A DNA stretch of 64,000 nucleotides from Solibacillus sp. FSL H8-0523 (GTDB lineage: Bacteria > Bacillota > Bacilli > Bacillales_A > Planococcaceae). The notes beneath the pieces are model-generated. The model was not told the DNA's origin. It searched no databases and saw only the letters and a list, made by a program, of their open reading frames with translations. Positions 25,035 through 34,308 of the stretch are shown one piece after another. The translations under genes were made by a program, and so were the position numbers. The stretch is from positions 3,906,001 through 3,970,000 of the forward strand of contig NZ_CP150291.1 of assembly GCF_038051985.1 (NCBI RefSeq). Reading direction: 5' to 3'. The stretch's first letter is position 1, and every line of letters starts with the position of its first letter.

Positions 25035-26774
25035 ATGTTCAATGTATTTATCAAACTGAAATGGTTTTTAAAAGAGTACCGCAAACAATATACGCTAGCG
25101 ATTACATTGCTAATCCTAGCTAGCTTCATCGAAGTATTACCACCTTGGATTTTAGGTGAGGCCATCGATTTAATGACGAATGGCAATATGGACAGCACAC
25201 AGCTATTCAAATATGTAGGCTTCATCCTACTAGCAGCAGTCGGAAGCTACGTGCTTAACTTTGTTTGGCAATATCAGCTCTTTGGCGGCTCGATTGCCTT
25301 AGACCGTATTTTACGCAAAAAGCTAATGCACCAATTTTTAAATATGACGCCAACGTTTTATGAAAAAAATCGTACAGGTGACTTAATGGCCAAAGCAACA
25401 AACGACTTAAATGCCGTAACGTTAACAGCGGGCTTTGGGATTATGACGTTAATCGATTCAACCGTATTTATGGCGCTCATTATTTTAGCGATGGGCTTCT
25501 TTATCTCATGGAAGCTAACATTCTTTGCGATGTTGCCAATTCCCGTGATGGCAATCATCATTCAATATTTAGGGAAAATCGTGCACGAGCGCTACATGAC
25601 CGCGCAATCGGCCTTCGGTGAAATGAACGATAACGTCCTAGAATCTGTTGCGGGTACACGTGTCATTCGTGCCTACGTACAAGAGGCAAAGGACGAAGAG
25701 CGCTTTAGCGACATGAGCGAAAATATTTTCGCAAAAAACATGCGCGTTGCTTACATTAACGGAATGTTCATGCCAATCACAAAAATCGGAACAGGAATTT
25801 GTTATGTCATTGCGCTTGGTTACGGTGCGGTACTTGTATCAAACGGCGAGTTAACAGTAGGTCAACTTGTCTCGTTTAACGTGTATTTAGGATTAGCAAT
25901 TTGGCCAATGTTTGCCATTGGTGAGTTGATTAATGTGATGCAGCAAGGTAGTGCTTCTTTAGACCGTGTACAGGATACGCTTGAATACGAGGCAGATGTA
26001 AAAAACCCTGAACATTCTACTGCTTATACGACACCTAATTCAATCGGATTCTCGGAGTTCACATTCCAATATCCGTTATCACAAGCAAAAAACCTACAGC
26101 AAATCTCGCTGAATTTACAAAAAGGGCAAACGCTTGGGATTGTCGGAAAAACCGGTGCCGGTAAGACAACATTCATTCGCCAGCTACTACGTGAATATCC
26201 ACTTGGTGACGGACACATCGTTATTAATGATACCGATTTAGCACAGATGAACAAAGAGCAAATTCTCGACTGGATTGGCTATGTACCACAAGACCATGTC
26301 CTGTTCTCACGTACAATTCGCGAAAACATCCTGTTCGGGAAAGAAGATGCGACGAAGTCTGAAATTGATGAGGCGATTCGTTTAGCAGATTTCGAAAAAG
26401 ACTTAACGAACTTACCTCTCGGAGTAGAAACACTTGTAGGTGAAAAAGGGGTTTCCCTATCAGGCGGACAAAAGCAACGTGTATCGATTGCACGTGCATT
26501 AATTAAAGACCCAGAAGTATTAATTTTAGACGATTCGTTATCCGCGGTAGATGCGAAAACGGAATCAAAAATTATCGAAAACATTCAAACAGAGCGCGCT
26601 GGAAAAACGACGATTATTTCGACTCACCGCTTATCAGGGATTCAACATGCCGATGAAATTATTGTGCTAGACGATGGCTTGATTGTAGAACGCGGTACAC
26701 ATGAAGAGCTTCTTCAATTAGGTGGTTGGTACAAGGAACAATACGACCGCCAGCAGCTTGAGGAGGTAGAATAA
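25035..26774 (+). CDS. bmrC: Heterodimeric multidrug ABC exporter half, BmrC (YheI)-like
   Basis: 579 residues: a six-helix ABC transmembrane domain (about 1-310), then a nucleotide-binding domain with Walker A GKTGAGKTT, signature LSGGQKQR and Walker B VLILDDSLSAVD. The catalytic Glu after Walker B is Asp, the degenerate site expected of the BmrC half of BmrCD. The N-terminus (FIKLKWFLKEYRKQYTLAI) also recalls YheI. It overlaps the next gene by one base (TAATG). With that protein it should export drugs across the membrane. The leader upstream argues for antibiotic-induced expression. Confidence 0.82.
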   Translation: MFNVFIKLKWFLKEYRKQYTLAITLLILASFIEVLPPWILGEAIDLMTNGNMDSTQLFKYVGFILLAAVGSYVLNFVWQYQLFGGSIALDRILRKKLMHQFLNMTPTFYEKNRTGDLMAKATNDLNAVTLTAGFGIMTLIDSTVFMALIILAMGFFISWKLTFFAMLPIPVMAIIIQYLGKIVHERYMTAQSAFGEMNDNVLESVAGTRVIRAYVQEAKDEERFSDMSENIFAKNMRVAYINGMFMPITKIGTGICYVIALGYGAVLVSNGELTVGQLVSFNVYLGLAIWPMFAIGELINVMQQGSASLDRVQDTLEYEADVKNPEHSTAYTTPNSIGFSEFTFQYPLSQAKNLQQISLNLQKGQTLGIVGKTGAGKTTFIRQLLREYPLGDGHIVINDTDLAQMNKEQILDWIGYVPQDHVLFSRTIRENILFGKEDATKSEIDEAIRLADFEKDLTNLPLGVETLVGEKGVSLSGGQKQRVSIARALIKDPEVLILDDSLSAVDAKTESKIIENIQTERAGKTTIISTHRLSGIQHADEIIVLDDGLIVERGTHEELLQLGGWYKEQYDRQQLEEVE

Positions 26775-28513
26775 TGAGTACGTCAAAAAGACTTTATTTA
26801 TACGCAATAAAATTTAAAAAACCGATTTTAATCGGATTATTCCTATTAACACTTGGTGTTTCGACAGATATCGCAGGACCATTTATAGCGAAGTATATTA
26901 TCGACCATTACATGACTCCAGGTAGTATTGAAGTTGAGCCGATTGCAATTTTATTATCAATTTTCTTCCTACTGTCAATCTTAACGGCTGTGTTCCGCTA
27001 TGCAATGAACATTTTCTTACAGCGCGGCGCAAACCATGTCATTCAACAGCTACGTAAAGACGTATTCGGGCATATTCAAAAGCTACCCATTGAATACTTC
27101 GATAATTTACCGGCTGGAAAAGTCGTAGCCCGTGTTACAAACGATACCGAGGCGATTCGTAACCTTTACGTAACCGTTCTTTCTCAATTTGCCAACAGCT
27201 TCATTACCATTGCAGGGGTATATATCGCGTTATTTATATTGAACTGGCAGATGGCGTTAGTTGCGCTTGCTCTAATTCCAATCGTCTATATATGGATGGT
27301 ACTGTATCGCAAATATGCATCGCAGTACAACCATGTTATTCGTACAAAAATCGCCGACATTAACGCAATGATTAATGAATCCATTAACGGGATGACCATC
27401 ATTCAAGCGTTCCGTCGTGAAGAACAAATGAAAATTGAATTTGATGAAATGAATGATGAGCATTACGAGTACAATCGTAAATTATTATTCCTTGATTCTG
27501 CGACAAGTCATAACTTAGTAAACATTTTACGTTTACTTATGTTTGCCATATTCGTATGGTATTTCGGTACGCAGTCAATGACACTACCAGAAGCTGTTTC
27601 AGCAGGTACACTGTATGCGTTTGTTGATTACATCACACGCTTATTCAACCCAATCACAAACATGGTCAACCAATTCTCTCAACTAGAGCGTTCACTTGTT
27701 GCCGGTTCTCGTGTATTTGAGTTACTCGATCAAGAAGGTGAAGATGTGAGCCTTGAGCGCATCCCACGCTATAAAGGGAATGTTGTATTTGACAACGTCT
27801 CATTCGCTTATAAAAACGATGAATACGTACTAAAGAATATTAACTTTGAAGCAAAACAAGGCGAAACCATTGCCCTCGTTGGTCATACGGGCTCAGGGAA
27901 AAGCTCGATTATGAACTTACTGTTCCGCTTTTATGACCCACAAAAGGGTAGCATTATTATTGATGGGCAAGACATTACAAAATTACCGCGCCAAGCGATT
28001 CGTGAGCATATGGGTATCGTATTACAAGACCCGTATCTATTTACCGGAACGATCGCATCAAACGTGAGCTTAAACGATAAGCGCATCACGCGTGAAACGG
28101 TAGAAAAAGCGTTAGAGGCAGTTGGTGGGGAGCGCGTGTTATCGAAATTTGAAAAAGGCATTGATGAGCCAGTAATCGAAAAAGGTAGCACCCTTTCATC
28201 TGGTCAGCGTCAGCTCATTTCATTTGCCCGCGCACTCGCATTTGACCCAGCCATTTTAATTTTAGATGAAGCAACGTCGAATATTGACTCTGAAACAGAG
28301 GAAATTATTCAGCATGCGATGGACGTGTTAAAGAAGGGGCGTACTACCTTCATCATCGCACACCGTCTCTCAACAATTAAAAATGCCGATAAAATTTTAG
28401 TATTAGACCGTGGTGAAATTGTCGAAGCAGGTAACCACGATGAGCTTGTCGCCCTTGGCGGAAAGTACGAATTAATGTACCGACTTCAATCAGGCGCACT
28501 CTCTTCATTATGA
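26774..28513 (+). CDS. bmrD: Heterodimeric multidrug ABC exporter half, BmrD (YheH)-like
   Basis: 579 residues, six membrane helices (YFDNLPAGKVVARVTNDTEAIR coupling region) and a complete nucleotide-binding domain: Walker A GHTGSGKSS, signature LSSGQRQL and Walker B ILILDEATSNID with the catalytic Glu present. It therefore supplies the competent ATPase site beside the degenerate one in its partner. B. subtilis YheH is longer (about 670 residues), so this is a shorter relative. Translationally coupled to the bmrC-like gene. A palindromic repeat follows the stop by 6 bases. Confidence 0.82.
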   Translation: MSTSKRLYLYAIKFKKPILIGLFLLTLGVSTDIAGPFIAKYIIDHYMTPGSIEVEPIAILLSIFFLLSILTAVFRYAMNIFLQRGANHVIQQLRKDVFGHIQKLPIEYFDNLPAGKVVARVTNDTEAIRNLYVTVLSQFANSFITIAGVYIALFILNWQMALVALALIPIVYIWMVLYRKYASQYNHVIRTKIADINAMINESINGMTIIQAFRREEQMKIEFDEMNDEHYEYNRKLLFLDSATSHNLVNILRLLMFAIFVWYFGTQSMTLPEAVSAGTLYAFVDYITRLFNPITNMVNQFSQLERSLVAGSRVFELLDQEGEDVSLERIPRYKGNVVFDNVSFAYKNDEYVLKNINFEAKQGETIALVGHTGSGKSSIMNLLFRFYDPQKGSIIIDGQDITKLPRQAIREHMGIVLQDPYLFTGTIASNVSLNDKRITRETVEKALEAVGGERVLSKFEKGIDEPVIEKGSTLSSGQRQLISFARALAFDPAILILDEATSNIDSETEEIIQHAMDVLKKGRTTFIIAHRLSTIKNADKILVLDRGEIVEAGNHDELVALGGKYELMYRLQSGALSSL

Positions 28514-28518
28514 ACAAA

Positions 28519-28640
28519 AGCGCTAAAGAGCCCGTTCAGCCCCGACAGACTTTGGAGAGCCCGACGCAAAAGTAAACGTTCTACCACTTTTGCAGGAGGG
28601 TTCGAAACGTCCGAGGGGCTGGCGCTTTAGCCTAGACGTA
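28519..28640. repeat. 122-bp palindromic intergenic repeat, copy 2
   Basis: Same length and gapless alignment with 17767-17888. The outer arms are AGCGCTAAAG and CTTTAGCCT-type ends, with one mismatch in the outer stem. The inner stem reads GCAAAAGT/ACTTTTGC around the identical loop AAACGTTCTACC; copy 1 has GAAAGT/ACTTTC, so both strands of the stem changed together. Like copy 1 it directly follows a plus-strand gene and precedes a convergent gene. Confidence 0.85.
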
Positions 28641-28676
28641 GAAACTTTTATGCAAAATTATCCACAATAATGAACA

Positions 28677-28716
28677 AAAGCGTATGGAATCTTCAGCTTG
28701 AAGACGCCATACGCTT
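28677..28716. terminator. Terminator between convergent bmrD and MMPL genes
   Basis: AAAGCGTATGG pairs with CCATACGCTT; a secondary inner stem is TCTTCA/TGAAGA. T-rich on both flanks. It ends next to the MMPL stop at 28720. Confidence 0.8.
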
Positions 28717-28719
28717 ATT

Positions 28720-30918
28720 TTATTGGATCTTTTTATTTGGCCAATACGACCATTTACCAAACACCGTAATCAGTGCTGGTACGAGCAGTGGACGTACAAC
28801 AAATGTGTCGAGCAATACCCCTACTGCTGTAACAATACCGAATTGTACTAATAACTGAATCGGTAATGAGGCTAATACTAGGAATGTACCTGCTAAAATT
28901 AAGCCGGCTGACGTAATTACGGCACCTGTTGATGCGATACCATTACTAATGGCCTCTTTATGTGGCACACCACGTTTACGGTTTTTCCAAATATCTGAGA
29001 TCATGAAAATGTTATAGTCATTCCCTAAGGCGATAATAAATACAAAACTATAAAGCGGAATCGCACTAGACATCGCCTCATGCCCTAGACCGTAGTGGAT
29101 AATTAACCAACCTGCGCCTAATGCGGAGAAGAACGAAATAACAACAGTGATCATTAGTTGAATCGACGTAATAACCGCACGTAAATACACTAATAATACC
29201 ACGAAAATAATAATAATCATGACGGGTTGGATTAACTTTTCGTCACCAAGCTGTACAACCTTTTTGTCTAATTGTGAGCTTGTTTCGCCGCCAATCCAGA
29301 ACTCACCATTCGTTAAGTTGCTGTCAGCTAAAATCGTTTTCACGTCTGTCTTCATTTGCTCAACATCATCCATTGCAGCATTTGAATACGGATCTTTATT
29401 TAAATCAATTTCGTAGAGCTGCATCGCTTCATTCGTTTCACCTGTACGTACATCTTTTACTAAGCCAACATACGGCAGTGCTGCTAATTGCTCACTAATG
29501 TCTAGCTCTTTTCCTTGTGTATCGACAAGTAATTGAACTGGTGCTAATTCACCTGCTGTGAAGTTTTCTTCAATAATGGTGAAGCCTTCACGCGATTGCA
29601 TATCTTCTGGGAATGAAGAAATTAAATCATAATTATATTTAATGTTTGGTGCATTTAATGCTAAACCAATTAAAATCACACCCGTCACACCAATAACTAA
29701 CCAAGGTTTTGACGTAACAAATTCCCCAACCATACGCATATAACGGTGATTTTGCTTACGTGGCTTGACTGGCTTGTTTTTCTTTAGTGCATAAGCCTTG
29801 TCACCATCAACTGTACGAGGGATGAACGGCCAAAACGCGCCTCGCCCTAAAATACCTAGAACAGCTGGTAATAATGTAATCACGGCAAAGCCTGTTACAA
29901 GTACCCCGAAGCTAAACGGAACAGCAAAACGTTGGAACGCCCCGTAGTCCGCTAAACCTAATGTTGCTAGACCAATAACAACCGTTAAACCACTCATGAC
30001 AATCGCACCCGTTGATTCACGAACAGCTACTGCTAGTGCGGTAAATTTATTTTCTTCCGTTAATAAAATATCACGGTAACGTGTAATTAAGAATAAACAA
30101 TAATCTGTCCCTGCACCGAATAGCAGTACAATCATAATCGCTACTGCCTGCGCATCCTTATCAATCCAGCCATTTTCAGCCATCGCACCAAGTAATGGGC
30201 TTACGACTAAGAAGGCAATCCCCACAACTACTAAAGGAATAACCGCTAAGATTGGCGAACGGTAAATGACAAGTAAAATAACTAAAATAATAACAACTGT
30301 CGCAACCATTAATTGAACGTCAGCTGCTTTAAACAGATCTGTCGCATCAACCGAAATCCCTACAGGTCCTGAAAAACGGGCGTGTAAGCCATCCTCTTCT
30401 AAATTTGTTTCATATGGATTTTCACCGAATTGTGCCTGTGTTTTTTCTGTTAATAAATTTAAATTTTCTTTAAATACTTCTGTTGTTTCATCTGCTGAGA
30501 AAAAGACCGGTGTGACAATCGCCGCGCCATTTTCAGATAGAGAGCCCATTAACGCCTGGACCGGCATTTCGTGGAATGGCGGTATGATTTCCTGTCCTTG
30601 TAATGGATTTTCAGCTAAGTCTTTATATAATGCTTGGATATTCGTTAAATCTTGTTCCGTTAAACCTGATTCCTTATACCATGTAATCAGTAGCGGTATG
30701 CCACTATCTGAAGCAAATTGCTCTTCAATAATTTGGCCCGCCTTTACAGATGTATAAGTTTCTGGAATCTCTTCTCCAGCGTAGTTTTCTACACTGTTAA
30801 TTTGCGGGAAAATGAATGCTAGCGCGACAGCAAAAATAAGCCATAAAGCAACAACGACCCAACGCGTATTTTTCCCACCCATGATGCTTCCCCATTTTTC
30901 TAATGGATGTTTCGACAT
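28720..30918 (-). CDS. MMPL/RND-superfamily transporter (YdfJ-like)
   Basis: 732 residues from ATG 30918, with AAGGGG 8 bases upstream. Two repeats of one helix, a large extracytoplasmic domain and five helices. The conserved helix-4 motif FGAGTDYCLFLITRYRD is in the first half, and its counterpart ALGNDYNIFMISDIWKNRKRG in the second. These proton-coupled pumps export lipids or drugs across the membrane. It is divergent from a MerR/B12-type regulator, with a shared 170-base control region, so that regulator is a candidate controller. Confidence 0.9.
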   Translation of the reverse strand: MSKHPLEKWGSIMGGKNTRWVVVALWLIFAVALAFIFPQINSVENYAGEEIPETYTSVKAGQIIEEQFASDSGIPLLITWYKESGLTEQDLTNIQALYKDLAENPLQGQEIIPPFHEMPVQALMGSLSENGAAIVTPVFFSADETTEVFKENLNLLTEKTQAQFGENPYETNLEEDGLHARFSGPVGISVDATDLFKAADVQLMVATVVIILVILLVIYRSPILAVIPLVVVGIAFLVVSPLLGAMAENGWIDKDAQAVAIMIVLLFGAGTDYCLFLITRYRDILLTEENKFTALAVAVRESTGAIVMSGLTVVIGLATLGLADYGAFQRFAVPFSFGVLVTGFAVITLLPAVLGILGRGAFWPFIPRTVDGDKAYALKKNKPVKPRKQNHRYMRMVGEFVTSKPWLVIGVTGVILIGLALNAPNIKYNYDLISSFPEDMQSREGFTIIEENFTAGELAPVQLLVDTQGKELDISEQLAALPYVGLVKDVRTGETNEAMQLYEIDLNKDPYSNAAMDDVEQMKTDVKTILADSNLTNGEFWIGGETSSQLDKKVVQLGDEKLIQPVMIIIIFVVLLVYLRAVITSIQLMITVVISFFSALGAGWLIIHYGLGHEAMSSAIPLYSFVFIIALGNDYNIFMISDIWKNRKRGVPHKEAISNGIASTGAVITSAGLILAGTFLVLASLPIQLLVQFGIVTAVGVLLDTFVVRPLLVPALITVFGKWSYWPNKKIQ

Positions 30919-30972
30919 CTGTTCAACCCCTTCTTTTATGTTCAATTCGTTTATAACAATTACCTACGATGA

Positions 30973-31007
30973 ATAATACCCATTTTTAAGGTTATACAAA
31001 CATTGTA
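30973..31007 (-). promoter_or_regulatory. Candidate MMPL promoter overlapped by an inverted repeat
   Basis: On the minus strand, TTTGTA (30995-31000), 16 bases, TATTAT (30973-30978). The inverted repeat TACAA-ACA-TTGTA (30995-31007) covers the -35 element and could be the operator for the divergent MerR-type regulator. A TTGACA for the regulator itself lies at 31025-31030, but its -10 is unclear. Confidence 0.45.
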
Positions 31008-31089
31008 CACGGAAACGAAAACATTTGACAAGTGTTTTCTTTTCGGATTCAATAGAAATAATTATAATTTTTTTAAAGGAGGTGTAACT

Positions 31090-31965
31090 TTGACTGGAAA
31101 AACTTACTCCATCCAACAAATAGCGGATTTGACGGGACTTTCCAAACAACTTATCCGTAAGTGGGAAGACCGCTATCAAATTATTCAGCCAAAACGTTTA
31201 GCAAATGGCTACCGTATTTATACAGATACCGAGTTACAAACGTTAACCGCTGTGTCTGAACTGACAAATAGCGGATTAACGGTAAGCCAAGCGATTGAAC
31301 GTTATACAAAAGAACAAGCACATCATGAACAGGACCATACAACTTCTATTCGCCAAGCAATGATTCGTGCTGGCACAGTTGGCGATGAACAGCAATTGCT
31401 GCATTTGCTTGAGCATGCACACCATAAATTTGGCGTTGAAAAATTGCTCGAACAAATCATTGTTCCCTTTTTACGTGAAGTCGGTCAATTATGGTGTGAG
31501 CATGCCTGGGGTGAATATCAAGAAGCCATCAGTAGCCAAACGGTACGTGATTTTTTAGCGCATATTCGTCGCCATTACTTCGTACAAGCCAACGCTCCAC
31601 TTGTATTAGGAAGCTGTCTACCTGGAGAACGACATGAAATTCCGATGCAAATTTTGCTTATTCAGTGCATGCTGCGTGGCTATCAAACATTGATGCTAGG
31701 TCCTTCACCAGCACCAACTGCCATTCAATCGACAATCGCCTTAAAAAAACCTAAAATCGTCTTATTAACGGGCACAACAGACATTGCATTTACTGAGCAT
31801 GCTCAAGCCGTTCACATGCTCGATAAGCTAGCACAAGTTCACCAAGACATTATGTTTTACATTGGTGGTGCGGGCTCTGAAAAATATTACGAACAGTTTG
31901 GGCTACAAGCATTAAAATTATCACGTAAGATTGATGATATTTTTGCAGCTGGCGCGAATGCCTAG
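31090..31965 (+). CDS. MerR-family regulator with cobalamin-binding-like domain (CarH/LitR type)
   Basis: 291 residues from TTG 31090, which follows AAAGGAGG at 7 bases; the in-frame ATG at 31003 has no SD. Residues about 5-75 are a MerR winged helix (YSIQQIADLTGLSKQLIRKWEDRY). Residues about 95-165 resemble the helical cap of B12 domains. Trp135 and Glu145 match the W-X9-EH motif, but the His is Ala146. Residues about 168-290 form a Rossmann-like part with GERHEIP, where His182 matches the cobalt-ligand position of ExHxxG. It probably represses or activates the divergent MMPL gene. Confidence 0.8.
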   Translation: MTGKTYSIQQIADLTGLSKQLIRKWEDRYQIIQPKRLANGYRIYTDTELQTLTAVSELTNSGLTVSQAIERYTKEQAHHEQDHTTSIRQAMIRAGTVGDEQQLLHLLEHAHHKFGVEKLLEQIIVPFLREVGQLWCEHAWGEYQEAISSQTVRDFLAHIRRHYFVQANAPLVLGSCLPGERHEIPMQILLIQCMLRGYQTLMLGPSPAPTAIQSTIALKKPKIVLLTGTTDIAFTEHAQAVHMLDKLAQVHQDIMFYIGGAGSEKYYEQFGLQALKLSRKIDDIFAAGANA

Positions 31966-32012
31966 ACACTGGTATAAGGCTAAAACTTTATACTTTCTTA
32001 CCTACTAAAAAA

Positions 32013-32048
32013 TCCGCGATATGAATATTCATACCGCGGACTTTTTTT
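32013..32048. terminator. Bidirectional terminator between the MerR-type gene and ahpF
   Basis: TCCGCG/CGCGGA plus TATGAA/TTCATA arms form a long stem with T runs on both strands. It lies 48 bases past the regulator stop and touches the ahpF stop. Confidence 0.85.
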
Positions 32049-33603
32049 ATGCTTCTACTAATGGTTTTTCTGTAACGTTACGAATCATATAATCAAATGC
32101 GCCAAGTGCTGCTGTTGCACCTGAACCCATTGAAATAACGATTTGTTTGTACGCTGCATCTGTGCAATCCCCTGCAGCAAATACGCCAGGCACATTTGTA
32201 GCACCATGCTTATCTACAATAATTTCGCCGCGCTCATTCATGTTAACCGCACCTTGAAGGAATTCAGTGTTAGGTAATAATCCGATTTGGATGAACACAC
32301 CTTCTAACGTGATATGCTTCTCTTCCCCAGAAATAGCGTCCACATACGTTAAACCGTTTACTTTATCTGTACCCGTAATTTCTTGTGTAAGTGCATTTGT
32401 AAGTACCGTTACATTTTTTAAAGAACGTACGCGCTCTTGTAATACTTGATCGGCCTTTAACTCTGCGCTACGTTGAATAAGCGTCACGTGATTCACGATA
32501 CCTGCTAGATCGATTGCTGCTTCCACGCCTGAGTTACCGCCACCAATTACTGCTACGTTTTTACCTTTAAAAATCGGGCCGTCACAGTGTGGGCAATACG
32601 CAACACCCTTGTTTTTAAACTGCTCTTCACCCGGTACACCTAATTGACGGTAGCGTGCACCTGTTGAAAGAATAACGGTTTTCCCTTGTAATACCGCCCC
32701 GTTTTCAAGTGTTACTTCAACGAAATCTTTTTTCTCGATTTTCGCTGCACGCTGAGATTTCATCACATCGATGTCATATTCTAACACGTGTGCTTCAAGG
32801 CTTGATACGAATGCTGGGCCTTCTGTAGCCTTTGTGCCGATAATATTTTCGATTGATAAGGTATCATTCACCTGGCCACCGAAGCGCTCTGCTACGATTC
32901 CTGTGCGAATTCCTTTACGTGCTGAGTAGATTGCAGCCGCTGCACCCGCAGGACCACCACCGACAACAAGTACGTCGAAGGGATCCACGTTATCAAACTC
33001 CGAACCGTCTGATACTTCACCAAGCTTTGTTAAAATGTCTTCTAATTCCATGCGACCGCCACCGAAGTTTTCTCCGTTTAAGAACACCGTTGGAACCGCC
33101 ATGATGTCACGTGCTTTAATTTCGTCTTGGAACGCGCCACCTTCAACCATTGTGTTTGAAATATTCGGGTTTAACACTGCCATAATATTTAACGCTTGTA
33201 CCACGTCCGGGCAGTTGTGGCATGTTAAGCTCACATATGTTTCGAATTTCATCGGCTGTTTAATTGCTTGAATACGTTTCACTACAGCTGCATCCACTTT
33301 TGGTGCACGTCCCGAAACTTGTAATAATGCTAAAACAAGTGATGTAAATTCATGACCAAGCGGTAACCCTGCAAATAAGATACCTGATTCTTCTGCACCT
33401 ACTTTGTTAATGCTAAAGCTTGGTGTGCGTTCTAATAAGGCGTGCTGTACGGTAATGCGTGGTGACATTTTTTCTAATTCTTCTACTAGGTTTAACATGT
33501 CCTGAGACGTTTTATCGTCAGCGACACTCACTTTAATCAGTAAGTCCCCTTCAAGCATCGTTAAATACTGCTGTAATTGCGCTTTAATTTGATTATCTAA
33601 CAT
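32047..33603 (-). CDS. ahpF: Alkyl hydroperoxide reductase subunit F
   Basis: 518 residues from ATG 33603, with AGGAGGG just upstream; a 24-residue upstream extension has no SD. The N-terminal thioredoxin-like region carries CHNC (TCHNCPD). The C-terminal thioredoxin-reductase part has the FAD motif GGGPAGAAAA, NADH motif GGGNSGVEAA, redox CPHC (AYCPHCDGP) and the FAAGDCTD FAD motif. It passes electrons from NADH to AhpC. Second gene of ahpCF; a hairpin lies in the 104-base gap. Confidence 0.97.
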   Translation of the reverse strand: MLDNQIKAQLQQYLTMLEGDLLIKVSVADDKTSQDMLNLVEELEKMSPRITVQHALLERTPSFSINKVGAEESGILFAGLPLGHEFTSLVLALLQVSGRAPKVDAAVVKRIQAIKQPMKFETYVSLTCHNCPDVVQALNIMAVLNPNISNTMVEGGAFQDEIKARDIMAVPTVFLNGENFGGGRMELEDILTKLGEVSDGSEFDNVDPFDVLVVGGGPAGAAAAIYSARKGIRTGIVAERFGGQVNDTLSIENIIGTKATEGPAFVSSLEAHVLEYDIDVMKSQRAAKIEKKDFVEVTLENGAVLQGKTVILSTGARYRQLGVPGEEQFKNKGVAYCPHCDGPIFKGKNVAVIGGGNSGVEAAIDLAGIVNHVTLIQRSAELKADQVLQERVRSLKNVTVLTNALTQEITGTDKVNGLTYVDAISGEEKHITLEGVFIQIGLLPNTEFLQGAVNMNERGEIIVDKHGATNVPGVFAAGDCTDAAYKQIVISMGSGATAALGAFDYMIRNVTEKPLVEA

Positions 33604-33635
33604 AAAATCCCTCCTAATTATAACTAAAAATATAG

Positions 33636-33671
33636 CGACAAAAATCAATCCGTTAAGGTTGGTTTTTGCCG
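33636..33671 (-). other. Intercistronic hairpin between ahpC and ahpF
   Basis: On the minus strand CGGCAAAAACCAACC pairs with GGATTGATTTTTGTCG, with one mismatch and one bulged A. CTATATTTTT follows. It may be a partial terminator or an mRNA-stabilising element that makes AhpC more abundant than AhpF. Confidence 0.55.
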
Positions 33672-33707
33672 CCATGAAAGTTCTATTTAAACAACGATTG
33701 CTTGTTC

Positions 33708-34271
33708 TTAGATTTTACCTACTAAGTCTAAGCTTGGTGTTAACGTTTCGCCGCCTTCTTGCCATTTCGCTGGGCAAACTTCACCTGGATTGTTACGTAC
33801 GTATTGAGCTGCTTTAATTTTGTTAACTAAAATTGAAGCGTCACGGCCGATACCACCAGCATTGATTTCTACTGCTTGTACAATACCATCTGGATCGATG
33901 ATGAATGTACCACGTTCTGCTAAACCGTCTTCTTCGTTTAATACGTCAAACGCTTTAGAGATTGTGTGTGATGGGTCACCAATCATGATGTACTCGATTG
34001 TACCAATTACATCAGAATTGTCGTGCCATGCTTTGTGTGTGAAGTGTGTGTCAGTAGAAACTGAGTATACTTCAACGCCTAAAGATTTTAATGTAGCGTA
34101 TTCGTTTTGTAAGTCACCTAACTCAGTTGGGCAAACGAATGTGAAGTCTGCTGGGTAGAAGCACACTACAGACCATTGTCCTTTGAAATTTTCTGAAGAT
34201 ACGTCGATGAATTCACCTTTTTGGAACGCTTTTGCAGCGAATGGTGCGATTTCTTTACCGATTAAAGCCAT
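33708..34271 (-). CDS. ahpC: Alkyl hydroperoxide reductase subunit C (typical 2-Cys peroxiredoxin)
   Basis: 187 residues, standard AhpC length. The peroxidatic Cys47 lies in [14 protein letters not shown] and the resolving Cys166 in [10 protein letters not shown], with the conserved Arg and the GGIGRD motif between. It reduces H2O2 and organic hydroperoxides in the cytoplasm and is recycled by AhpF. A good SD (AGGAGGAAATATAC) precedes the ATG. Regulation by the peroxide sensor PerR is supported by a consensus PerR box downstream of its promoter. Confidence 0.98.
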   Translation of the reverse strand: MALIGKEIAPFAAKAFQKGEFIDVSSENFKGQWSVVCFYPADFTFVCPTELGDLQNEYATLKSLGVEVYSVSTDTHFTHKAWHDNSDVIGTIEYIMIGDPSHTISKAFDVLNEEDGLAERGTFIIDPDGIVQAVEINAGGIGRDASILVNKIKAAQYVRNNPGEVCPAKWQEGGETLTPSLDLVGKI

Positions 34272-34308
34272 GTATATTTCCTCCTCGAATGTATGTAAAT
34301 GATTAACA

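Noticed and set aside
28658-28666. TTATCCACA, a perfect DnaA-box-like 9-mer next to repeat copy 2
   Set aside because: A single isolated box with no cluster or AT-rich unwinding region. The matching position beside copy 1 does not have it. Likely chance.
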